64,000 nucleotides of DNA from Exophiala sp. HKRS030. Lineage: Eukaryota; Ascomycota; Eurotiomycetes; Chaetothyriales; Herpotrichiellaceae. The stretch lies in contig JAHWDD010000004.1 in NCBI GenBank assembly GCA_023897205.1, forward strand, positions 1,612,001 to 1,676,000, in the 5' to 3' direction. The stretch's first letter is position 1; each line of letters begins with the position of its first letter. Shown here in pieces: positions 21,568 to 31,500 of this stretch. The position numbers were made by a program, and so were the translations under genes. The notes under the pieces are model-generated. The model was not told where the DNA came from. It saw only the letters and a program-made list of their open reading frames with translations, and searched no databases.

Positions 21568-23253
21568 ATGCTCAAGACTCTAGTGCCAAGGGCGAGTCGA
21601 TCGCTGCTCTCATCAAAAGCTCCGCAGTTTGGCCCAGCAAACCTCCGAACAGCTCCCAGCTTCCAGATAGTGTCCCAGAATCAACAGCGGAGGAGAGGAT
21701 ACGCATCTGAAGCTTCGGACTACGATGTGGTGTTCATTGGCGGCGGCGTGGCTGGCTACGTCGGTGCGATAAAAGCTGGACAAGAGGGTCTGAAGGTCAG
21801 AGCATGAAAGGACTACAAACACCGGACATACAAGGCAGAGACTAACGTGTGTGTAGACTGCTTGCATCGAAAAGAGAGGTTCGCTAGGTGGCACATGTCT
21901 GAATGTCGGCTGCATTCCCTCCAAATCGCTCCTCAACAACTCACATCTGTACCACCAAATCCTACACGACACGAAAAAGCGTGGCATTGATGTTGGAGAT
22001 GTCAAGCTCAACCTGACGCAAATGATGAAGGCCAAGGACGAGTCCGTCTCCGGTCTGACGAAGGGTGTGGAGTTTCTGTTCAAGAAAAACAAGGTCGACT
22101 ACATCAAGGGCACCGGATCCTTCAAGGATGAGCACACGGTCAAGGTCAATCTTTTGGACGGCGGTGAAACCGAGATCCGGGGTAAGAACATCGTCATCGC
22201 TACTGGTAGCGAGACGACGCCGTTCCCCGGCCTCGAGATCGACGAGAAGAAGGTCATCACGAGCACCGGCGCAATTGCACTCCAAGAAGTGCCCAAGAGG
22301 ATGGTCGTCATTGGTGGTGGCATCATTGGTCTTGAGATGGTGAGTCCCCCCCCCCTTCGGTACAATATCACCCGTTCCAGAAACACAGTGGCTGACACAT
22401 CTCGTGGTGATAGGCATCGGTGTGGTCGCGCCTCGGTGCCCAGGTCACCGTCGTCGAATTCCTCGGCCAGATCGGCGGTCCCGGCATGGACGCGGAGATT
22501 GCGAAACAGGCCCAAAAGATCCTCGGAAAGCAAGGCATCAAGTTCAAGACAAACACCAAGGTCACCAAGGGCGACGCGAGCGGCGACGCGGTCAAGATCG
22601 AGGTCGAGGCGGCCAAGGGGGGCAAGAACGAGACCCTCGAGGCCGAGGTGGTGCTCGTCGCCATCGGTCGCCGCCCGTACACTGACGGGCTCGGGGTCGA
22701 GAACGTCGGCGTGGAGATGGACGAGCGCAAGCGCGTGGTCATCGACCAGGAGTACCGCACCAACGTCCCGCACATCCGGTGCATCGGCGACGTGACGTTC
22801 GGCCCCATGCTCGCGCACAAGGCCGAGGAGGAGGCGGTCGCGGCGGTCGAGTACATCAAAAAGGGCTTCGGGCACGTCAACTACGGCGCCATCCCGTCCG
22901 TCATGTACACGCACCCCGAGGTGGCGTGGGTGGGACAGAACGAGGCCGAGCTGAAGGCGGCGGGGGTCAAGTACCGCGTCGGCACCTTCCCCTTCACCGC
23001 CAACTCGCGGGCCAAGACCAACCTCGACACCGAGGGCCTGGTCAAGTTCCTCAGCGACGCCGAGACGGACCGCATCCTGGGCGTCCACATCATCGGCCCC
23101 AACGCCGGGGAGATGATCGCCGAGGCCACCCTGGCCCTCGAGTACGGCGCCTCGAGCGAGGACGTCGCCCGGACCTGCCACGCCCACCCGACCCTGGCCG
23201 AGGCCTTCAAGGAGGCCGCCATGAGCACCTACAGTCAAGCCATTCACTTTTGA
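21568..23253 (+). CDS. lpd1: Dihydrolipoyl dehydrogenase, mitochondrial (three exons)
   Basis: E3 component of the pyruvate, 2-oxoglutarate and branched-chain 2-oxoacid dehydrogenase complexes and of the glycine cleavage system; it reoxidises dihydrolipoamide with FAD and NAD+. Exons 21568-21795, 21857-22339 and 22414-23253 give 516 residues. Residues 1-55 are an Arg/Ser-rich mitochondrial presequence ending near RRRGYASEA. Then come the FAD-binding [19 protein letters not shown], the redox disulfide in [16 protein letters not shown] (Cys90/Cys95), the NAD-binding [30 protein letters not shown], and the catalytic His-Glu pair in [14 protein letters not shown]. Intron 1 is 61 bp and intron 2 74 bp; intron 2 has a C10 run (22346-22355) directly after its GTGAGT donor. 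Exon 3 uses almost only codons ending in G or C, unlike exons 1 and 2. Confidence 0.97.
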
Positions 23254-23256
23254 GAG

Positions 23257-23258
<2 letters not shown>

Positions 23259-23295
<37 letters not shown>
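23259..23295 (+). repeat. (GT)n microsatellite in LPD1 3' region
   Basis: About 18 uninterrupted GT units starting five bases after the LPD1 stop codon, so presumably transcribed as part of the 3' UTR. Confidence 0.95.
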
Positions 23296-23297
<2 letters not shown>

Positions 23298-24329
23298 GAA
23301 GGAAGATCCTAGAGCAGAGTGGTGGGAGTTGGGCGGTGGGACACAAGACATGAGTCCGGGCCGGCGGCGGCGATGATGAGTCATCATAAGCGTTTGTTGT
23401 TAATGCAGTGAGTGGGTGGTCCGTTGCTGTTTTGGACCTCTTCTCGGACGAGGGTATAAGATACAAGACAGGTCCAGAGAACAAAAAAAATGTATATTTT
23501 ATGTGGTTCAAGCATTTCTTTACCTTGTGAGAAAAAGACACAAAAGTACAACGCCATGGTGAACAGAATGCGAGCACTAAAACGGGCATGATACCCTTCA
23601 CGGAGTACAACATCTGCAACATTTTCGCAGTTAACCTGTTTCACAAGCAACCAACTACAATCTAGGTAGGTAGTTACAAGCTACAAGCTACACACGATGA
23701 TGCTGCGGTGCGATTCGTTTTTCACACAACTCGTCAAACCTCGACCTCAAAGATAGCATACACATATTAGTACTAGTCGAGCCAATACATGGTCCCAACT
23801 CGTTGGGCCCAAAAACAATAACATATCCATCGTCTCATAAAGCACGCAATCTTGGATCTTTCCCTCTGTGTCTCTCTCTCTCGCACTTTCTTTTTTTGGT
23901 GTTTTGGGAGGGTTTTCAACGAAGAACAACAAATCAACGCCATTCGAAAACAAAACGCGGCCATGGCCGAGATGTGATGCAATGCAAAGAACAACTGTTG
24001 GGTTCGACGCCAGTGATTAGGCATGACCAGCATATGCCAGAACAGATTGAGCCGAAAAGCGCCGGTGGGGGTATTTGTCTTGAAGATTAAGCCAGCTGTG
24101 AGTGAAATCCAGTTTCAGCCTGTTTGTGCGGTGGATTGCAGGTTTGTCGTCGGGGGGGAGGGTCATCGTCAGAGGTGGGAATAAATCATACTGCCAAAGA
24201 AGTCAGCCTTTTTGGGGTGCTTTGGAAAAACGAGGATCGTCTAGGAGCATACGTGATGCAGATGGTCCGAGAAGAAAAATGGCGTAAAGTTACCCTTTTC
24301 CGTTCCAGCTTCTCTCTGCTTCACTGCTA
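23296..24329. other. Convergent intergenic region
   Basis: Lies between LPD1 (+) and the NCE102-like gene (-). No gene is supported. It contains the 3' UTRs and a pyrimidine-rich TCTCTC stretch near 23,870-23,900. Confidence 0.4.
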
Positions 24330-24982
24330 TTACACCTGAGACATGGCGGGCCCACCTCTTCCACGGATGCCTCTGAGATTGACACCACTGCCGCGAGAGC
24401 CCAAGACCGAGAAGAACAGAGAGGCTGACCAGGCGGCCCAGGTGAAGAAAAAGAAGGCGGTCGAGGCTTGGAGCTCACGGCATCGACCTTCGCGGTCATG
24501 CGCGCCGTTGGTGAGATGATTGTGGAGAGTATATGACTGTATGGGGGGGGAGGGAAAATTAGCATTGGCTCCAGGAAGTGAGTGGCGGAATCAACGTACG
24601 TTGTTGCTGCAAGAATGAGCACCCAGCTCGGCGGCCGTGGCGACGGCGGCGCAGAAGAGGAAGAGGACGTTCAAGGCGTCAAGGAGAAGTGGGAGAAGAG
24701 CGTGACCTTGGAAGGAGTCGCTCCAGGCGGCCGGGATCAAATAGAACAGAGACAGCATGGCGAAGGCTGTCACGAAGATGTCGTAGTTGATGAGGGACGG
24801 GTTACCGGCAAAGGCCATGGCAATGACGTTGCCAATGAGGGCCATGGTGATGAGGGTGAAGACGAACTGCAGGGGTGGGTGGCACAAGTCAGTAAGCTGA
24901 TGGCATTGGTGTCAGTTGGGAAGGGGATGCTGGAGCATACCTCCGTCCCTCGGAGGATGAGGTTAAGTGGTCGCGACACCAT
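24330..24982 (-). CDS. nce102: NCE102-like MARVEL-domain membrane protein (three exons)
   Basis: Minus-strand exons 24941-24982, 24600-24866 and 24330-24536, all phase 0, give 171 residues, the usual size for Nce102. Exon 1 encodes only MVSRPLNLILRGTE. Exon 2 carries three hydrophobic helices (VFTLITMALIGNVIAMAFAG; VTAFAMLSLFYLIPAAW; LLDALNVLFLFCAAVATAAEL) and the conserved GAHSCSNN. Exon 3 (SYTLHNHLTNG...RCRELQASTAFFFFTWAAWSASLFFSVL) has the conserved RCR..QAS.AF segment and the fourth helix, ending GGPAMSQV. Known members are plasma-membrane proteins of eisosomes (MCC domains) that sense sphingolipid levels and were first linked to non-classical export. The introns are 74 and 63 bp. The match of order, length and the tail makes this secure. 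Confidence 0.93.
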
Positions 24983-26223
24983 TTTGGCGGTTGCGGTGGT
25001 TTGCGACGGTGAGGGTGAGTAGAAGAGTGGCGATGAGGGTTGAAGAGTAGGGCAAGTATAGCTAGAAGTAGCTATTGAGGATGCACAGGTAGGTAGTTTG
25101 TCGTAGTATTACGGAGGAGAAGGTAATGGGAAAGACGTGGCCAGCAGCTGAGTAGGTTGGTAGAAAGGTAGGTAGCAGCTATGGGTGGTTTTTGTTGGAA
25201 GAACGGAAGATTGTGGAATGATGACGATGGTGGTGGTGATAGCTCTACCTAGATACTTCCGCAGGGTAAAACCAAACTGTCAATGGGTGATTTTTTTTGG
25301 CACTGACGCAGCGAAAAGCAACGACGTCACTATTGAGAAATAGGTGGATGCTTTGTACGGAGTAGGGGAGACTCTGTAGGTGATGCAGGAACAGATTTCG
25401 GGAAGCTCGGGCTGCCAAACGAATAATGAACAGGCTACTCGTACTTCGATCCCTCGATAGTATTTGACAGGCAACTGATTCAGTTGATGCTCTCTCAGTA
25501 GATAGATGGATGTAATCCGTATAACAAATGTTGTTTGATGATACAATTACATGGATACAGTATGTCCTGGGTACAGAGTGTACTAACAATAATCTTTGCA
25601 GTCACTATGGCAATGACAACCGTCTACCAGTCCTCGACTTGTAGTTAGAACCGTATTGTTGTTGCCTTGTTGCATAATTTCATGGTCCTTGTCACACATT
25701 GCTCGCTTCTTTCTACCCCCTCGTCGTCGTGCCCAGCAACCCTCTCGTACGGGGCTCCCAAGAAATGCCTCTTTGCAGCTGAAGATCATGTCACGTGAAA
25801 ACCATGGGCACCGGCTGCCGGGAGATCCGGGTTGTGTGGTTGTCCTAGAAACAACGCGAGGCTCACACCAACTCGTATTCGTACAACACACTCTCTCGCC
25901 CTGCTGAGTGAGACGCCCATTGATCTACGAAACATCACGCATTTCTGGCTGTCTTCTGACGCAGTCTTGTGTATTGTATGTATGGATATGAAAAGTTCCG
26001 AGAACTGTTTATTGATGTTACAGAGTCGTGTCATCACCATTCTCTGCCTGCTCAAAATAATGTGTCTCATTAACTGCTCGCACTGCTCTTTCCAAGGCCC
26101 GAGTTTAATTGCCAAATAGTGCGCGCCACAACTGGGTTATTGTCTGTTACGGAGTCTTATACTCCCGTACAAAAGCCAGACATAGCTGAGAGTCATCTGC
26201 ATCAGGCACATGCTCGTCCTCTC
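24983..26223. other. Intergenic region, NCE102 promoter to dienoyl-CoA isomerase 3' side
   Basis: I see no gene in these 1.2 kb. It holds a TACGGAGTA element (25356-25364) and the NCE102-like promoter and leader. At 26148-26155 there is a partial TACGGAGT. Confidence 0.4.
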
Positions 26224-27143
26224 TCACAGCTTCTCAAACGTCGGCGTCTTCTTGCGCAGTCCACTCATGATGGCTCTTTCGACGTCACTGCTCTGCACCA
26301 TCGCCGCGTTCCACACTGCCGTGTAGTTGAGGTTATCTTCCACCGTTCTTCCCCACGCAGCGTCAAGAATGTTCTTCGTGCCTTGAACACCCACCGGACT
26401 CTTGGTCGCCATGTACTGCGCGAACTGCATGCCTTCTTGGATGAGCTCGGCCTTGCTGCCGCTGACCACCCTGCTGACGAAGCCGTTGTCTTTGGCTTCG
26501 TCTGCGCCGAACACTCGTGCACTCATACACACTTCCTTTACCCAGCTCGTCACCCCGCCCACCACCTTGGGCAATCTGCTCAACGTTCCTACGTCGGCGG
26601 CCAATCCAATGTCGACCTCCTTGACACTGAACTTGGTATCTGCCAGACAGAATCGCATGTCACATGCCGACGAGAGGTCAATCCCCAGTCCGTAGGCGTA
26701 ACCGTGTAGCAACGCGATGACGGGTTTCTCGCAACGAGCCACCACCGAAATGGCTTCTTGTAGTTCGAGGATGTACCGCCGGAGTTGTGTCGCCCGGCGA
26801 GATGGGTCGACAAAGTCCTGGGCAACGATGGGTGTGGCGTCTTTTGCCGATGCTGCTTCCACGTCGAGGCCTGGGTAGTCCTTACAGTCAGACATACCGT
26901 CTTGTCTCTAGAGTTCGCGGGTACCTTACCTGTTGTGAATGCTCGGTCTCCGGCTCCAGAAAGGAGAATGCATCGAACGTCAGGGTCAGTCGACAACCGC
27001 TCGAAGATTCCCTTCAGCTCAACCCACATAGGTGGACTGAATGCGTTCAACTTCTTTGGTCGATTGATTTCCACATGCACGATATAAGGAGCTGGATTCG
27101 TGACATTGTAGTACTTGAACGTCGTCGAGGCGTAGGAAGCCAT
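26224..27143 (-). CDS. Delta(3,5)-delta(2,4)-dienoyl-CoA isomerase (enoyl-CoA hydratase/isomerase family)
   Basis: Minus-strand exons 26930-27143 and 26224-26870 (59-bp intron, GTAAGG donor) give 286 residues. The enzyme moves double bonds in 3,5-dienoyl-CoA during beta-oxidation of unsaturated fatty acids. Crotonase-fold hallmarks are VHVEINRPKKLNAFSPPMW, the oxyanion-hole ILLSGAGDRAFTTGLDVEA and HGYAYGLGIDLSSACDMRFC. The isomerase-specific KEVDIGLAADVGTLSRLPKVVG carries the Glu and Asp that, with the Asp of GIDL, form the known catalytic set of mammalian ECH1. The acceptor at CCCAG (26871-26872) is the one that restores TTGLDVE; the AG 10 bp earlier breaks frame. The C-terminus is TFEKL, close to but not the canonical SKL peroxisomal signal, so peroxisomal import by PTS1 is uncertain. 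Confidence 0.93.
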
Positions 27144-27415
27144 TTTCTTCAGAGGTTGTACTAGGCGAATCTCTCAAGCCGATCTAGAGATGAGTTGAGC
27201 TCTCAAGAAGGGCGGTGGATGTGTTCAGACAGTGAAAACCCTTTCAACATTGCAATAGATCGGTGAACGTGGGTGTCCAGCAAGCCGGTTACCACCTCTC
27301 GCAGCTCAGCACAGCAACTTACCTCGGCAAAATTTCATGACACGTGACCTTAGTCGAAGTACACGTGCAGACTCGATTGAGGCGAGCGAGATTGGCAAGT
27401 GCTTCTTCGTCCTCA
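27144..27415. promoter_or_regulatory. Promoter region of the dienoyl-CoA isomerase
   Basis: About 270 bp between the isomerase ATG and the CTA microsatellite. It includes a CACGTG-containing GACACGTGACC near 27,339-27,349, an E-box-like site. No gene is seen. Confidence 0.35.
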
Positions 27416-27543
<128 letters not shown>

Positions 27544-27643
27544 NNNNNNNNNNNNNNNNNNNNNNNNNNNNNNNNNNNNNNNNNNNNNNNNNNNNNNNNN
27601 NNNNNNNNNNNNNNNNNNNNNNNNNNNNNNNNNNNNNNNNNNN
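27544..27643. other. Assembly gap of 100 N
   Basis: Exactly 100 N, a conventional filler for a gap of unknown size. The gap separates gene-rich sequence from the AT-rich tract, so their physical adjacency is inferred by scaffolding, not by sequence. Confidence 0.98.
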
Positions 27644-30600
27644 AGAGTAGGGAACGAGAAGAAAGTTATAGTAAATAAAGTATAAAATAAAGGTAATAGT
27701 AGGAGATAACTTAGAAAAACTAAAATAGAATAGAGTAATTTTAATAAGAAAAGACTAATTAGGAAGGTTTCTATTTCCGGGATATATAAAGAAGTAAGGA
27801 AGAACTTTAATTAAGAAGATTTAGTTAAGGTAAATAGTAACTACGAGTAATAAAGAGAGGGTTAATCTCTTAAGAGATATATAAAAGTTTTAGTCTATAT
27901 AGACCTCGATCTTACCCGCTCTTAGGTTATTAACTTCTTTATCTCTTCCGATACCTTTCCCTCGTTAGGATCCTTCTTCTTCTTCTCGAAGGCTTATTAT
28001 TAATATAATTATAAGTCCTAGAGGTAGTTTTAATTCTTTTCCCTTACTTTACCTAGTTAATCTTCCCTATCGCTTTTCTTCTTAAAGAGAAGACGTTAAC
28101 TTATACCGTCTAGAGTCTAGAGTCTAGAGTCTAGAGTCTAGAGTTTTTCTTCTTCTTCCTTTTCTTCTTATTATTTTTTAGACCTAGATTTTAAGTAGTT
28201 ACTTAATTAAATAGTAGAAATATTATAGCTACCTAGAGATTCTTATAAGGATAAGAATAAGAAAGTAAAGCCTTTACTAAAGGGTTCGCTATTTAAAGCT
28301 CTAGTAACTTCGTATCTTATTCGTTACCCCTCCTTATATCCTCCTCCTAAGCCGCCTATACTTAGCTATAATAGTAAAGATATTATAGTGCCTATTAGAA
28401 ATTATATACTTAGAATTTCGAATATATAAACCCTTAAGTTACCTTACCTAAAGACTAGGAAACTCGCTCCGATAATAGAATATCTAGAAGCTATTTACCT
28501 AGACGATTAAAGAGACTATATCTAATTTCTTTCGGATTTTAATATTACTTAGACTTTATTATAATATACTATAGAAGAGGCGAGCCGTATTTTGCTAGAA
28601 TAGCTTAGTATTAGGCTACTTCTTAAGAGTAATATTTTAATAAACTTAGAAAAGAAGATTATATAATAGGCTAAGAATACTAGAGATCGGAGAATAAGAT
28701 CGAAGAAAGTATATAATAACTTATAGAAAGGAGAATATACTAACGATAATACTAAGGCTACTAGCTTTTATAATCGAGAATTCGTTAATAACTTAATTAT
28801 TCCCTTATATAGAGACGGCTATATTATTTTAGTTACGATTCGAGAAATACTAGAATAGCTTTCTAGTTATACCCCGCTTCGTTTACTTCGAGAAGCTAGC
28901 TACTAGTACGTCTATAAGTTAGCTAGTTTAGGTAGAATTAAGACGTTAAAAGAACTTAGACTTCGAGCTATTAACTTTAAAGAAGTTAGTAGAAGATAGA
29001 TAGATATAGCTAGGAGCAATTTTACTTAATATAAAGAGTTTTTATCGGTAGTAAAATATTATTAGTTAATCTAGGTTAAGGGAATTTAGCTTAATTATAG
29101 ATAAGTACTATATAACTTTATAAATATTATTAAGTCGGAAGGGAAGTTTAGAATAGTAGTAGTAGCGCCTAGCTATACTAAGAAGTAAGCTATAAAAGGA
29201 AAATAAATTATTAAGGTTAAAGAGGAACTAGATCCTCTAAGAAGATCGACTCGCTAAAAGAAGCTACCTAAAATTAAGGCTAATAACTTTAATAAGTATA
29301 TTAATAATAATATAGGCTTAAATAATAGTATAGGGATATAGCCCTTACCTCGGCTAAACTTACTAGTACCTTAGCCTATTCCGATTCTAGTTTTATAATA
29401 AGAACTAGTTATTCTAGTTCCTTAGCCGGTTATTTCCCTTAATTATAGGCCTAAGTAAAAGCCTATAACTCTAGATAATATTTAATTTAAGAATCGAGAA
29501 GAAGTATAAAAAGATATTCTTAAAGCTCTTAGCGAAATAGATTAAAGAAAGATTCGAGAATTAAGTAACGATAGCTTATTATCTTTAGTACCTATACCTA
29601 TACCTCGTCGTAAGTTTTCCCTAGCTACTAAGTTTAGGGTCTCGATACTAATCTCTACTAGAAGAATAATACTAAATAGAGAAGGGTTACCTTAGGTTAT
29701 ACCTAATTCTTTAAAGAGGTTTTTTTATAAGAGGGTACCGAGTATAGCTTCTTCTATTATTTCTATAAGGAATATTTATATAGTAAAGAAAATAAAGGAT
29801 AGAACTAGGCCGGTAGAGGCTTAGTTAGTATAAGAGAGAGTTAAGTAAAGTCCTCTTACCTTACCTACTAGAGTTAAACTTAATCTCTTACTTAATAATA
29901 TTAGCTACTATAACCCCATTAAGAATCCTACCTAGGCGGAAAGTATAGCTTAGACAATAATTATATCGAAATATAAGGCTCTAACGAATAACTAAGAGCC
30001 TAAGCTATATACCTTTTATTTTATAATAACCCGAACCGATAATACTATTCTTCTAGTATAGGTATTTATAAAGATTACCGAGAGTATTCCTTAGTTATAT
30101 ACGGCTAGATATTTAAGGATTACCTAAGCTTATAGGGAAGAAGTAAGTAAAATTATTAATACTATTAATTTATAGGATATCGGACTCGTAGTCTTAGAGG
30201 AAGTATTAAAGTATTAGTACTAGTATTTTAAAAATAAAGATATCTTAGTTTAATAAGGAGTAGTAGCCATTAGAGGATATAGTCTAAAATATAAAGATCT
30301 TTTAACTCTTCGATATAGACCTTAGGAATAGGGATAGGTAGTATTAGGCTAGTTATCTAGAGAGGTTATCTTCTATATAATTAGAGCGATTAGGGGATTA
30401 GTTCTAGATAATAATTTAAGGGTTATTAACCCGGTAAAGTTTATAGTAATGAGAGATACGATAAACAAAACCTTCCCTTATATATAGAATATTTATAATA
30501 AGGACGAGATTCGGATTATACCTATATATTCTCTAGGATATTAGTTTCTTATTATTATTAAACTAAGACTTAAGAGATATATTGTCCTTAATTCTAGGGT

Positions 30601-31200
30601 TAATAGGCCTAACGAAGATATTAGCCTAAAAAATATAAGGAGGCTAATTAGTAGTACTTAGGATACGGACTTTATAAGGGCTTAAGTTTAATCGAATCGG
30701 TAACAGAATCTTATAGACTATAGACTTTAGGTTATCGAAAACTTTCGTATATATTATAGAAATAAGTAACCTTATATAGTTTAAGTTAATCCTTATTATA
30801 GAGTAAGGGTAGTATACGAAATAGTAAAATATACTTTAAAATTATAGCGGTTACTAGAAGGAGTCTTAATTAATAGGGAGATAGTAGACGAGCGGAGACG
30901 AGAGATAAGTGAGGAGATTATTCCGGAGGAAGCACTACGTATTGCGTAAGGAAGCCGTAAATTATAGGGACGACTTGGTTAAGGGAATAGCTAGGACTTA
31001 AGCTAGTTATTAAAATAACGATGAGCTGTACTTTCTTTTTTTTCTTATTATTGCTATCGTTGCGGACGAGGTCGTCTTCGCTGATAATCGGGGAGGGATA
31101 TAATATATAATTAGGGCTTACTAGAAGTCTTAGTATAGAAACGCTATTATTTCTATACTAAGCCTTTTATCTATACTAGAAGATCGGTAGGAGTTAAATA
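27644..31200. mobile_element. RIP-degraded repeat block A (both strands depleted)
   Basis: AT-rich DNA with almost no CpA or TpG but plenty of CpG and TpA. For example, 28,201-28,620 has no CpA and two TpG. This is the signature of RIP, which turns C to T in CpA on either strand of duplicated DNA. No ORF survives. The block ends with a purine run (about 31,095-31,104) followed by an LTR-like segment, so it may be the remains of an LTR retroelement whose 5' end lies in the gap. I could not recognise any domain through the mutations; element class is inference. Confidence 0.7.
28109..28144 (+). repeat. TCTAGAG tandem repeat
   Basis: Five consecutive copies of the 7-mer TCTAGAG inside block A. 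Perfect despite the surrounding RIP; it contains no CpA or TpG, so RIP could not alter it. Confidence 0.9.
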
Positions 31201-31500
31201 AGGAGAGGAAGGAGGCAACGAAGATAGACAGTAACAGAGATATTGGCTCCCATCAACAAGTTTCGTTCCCTGTTCTCGTTTTGCCTAGTTTACTTAGTTA
31301 CTGTAATTACTGAATAACCTAGTTAAATGGTTTCGGTGATCCTTGAGACTTGAGTTATTTGGTTGGTTGGTTCTTGCGACATTAAGGTCCTGCCGACTAG
31401 TTTACCTGATACCACCCCTGGATGTCCTCCCTGCTTGACAGGTCCCAGGCACCGACTCAGTTATCGCCAGTTATACTATTACTGCTAAAACCGGGCGGGG
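31095..31500 (+). mobile_element. Possible LTR, partly unmutated island
   Basis: A purine tract (GGGGAGGGA) is followed by TATAATATATAA, which would be TGTAATATATAA before RIP, as at the 5' edge of an LTR. From about 31,200 to 31,500 the sequence is scarcely mutated: it has roughly 20 TpG and 13 CpA, in sharp contrast with both neighbours. No matching second LTR was found in the window. The LTR reading is tentative; the unmutated island itself is plainly visible. Confidence 0.4.

Noticed and set aside
22099..23622. 507-codon minus-strand ORF opposite LPD1 exon 3
   Set aside because: It is antisense to a certain gene with strong GC3 bias, which leaves the opposite frame open; its product is low-complexity and has no domain.
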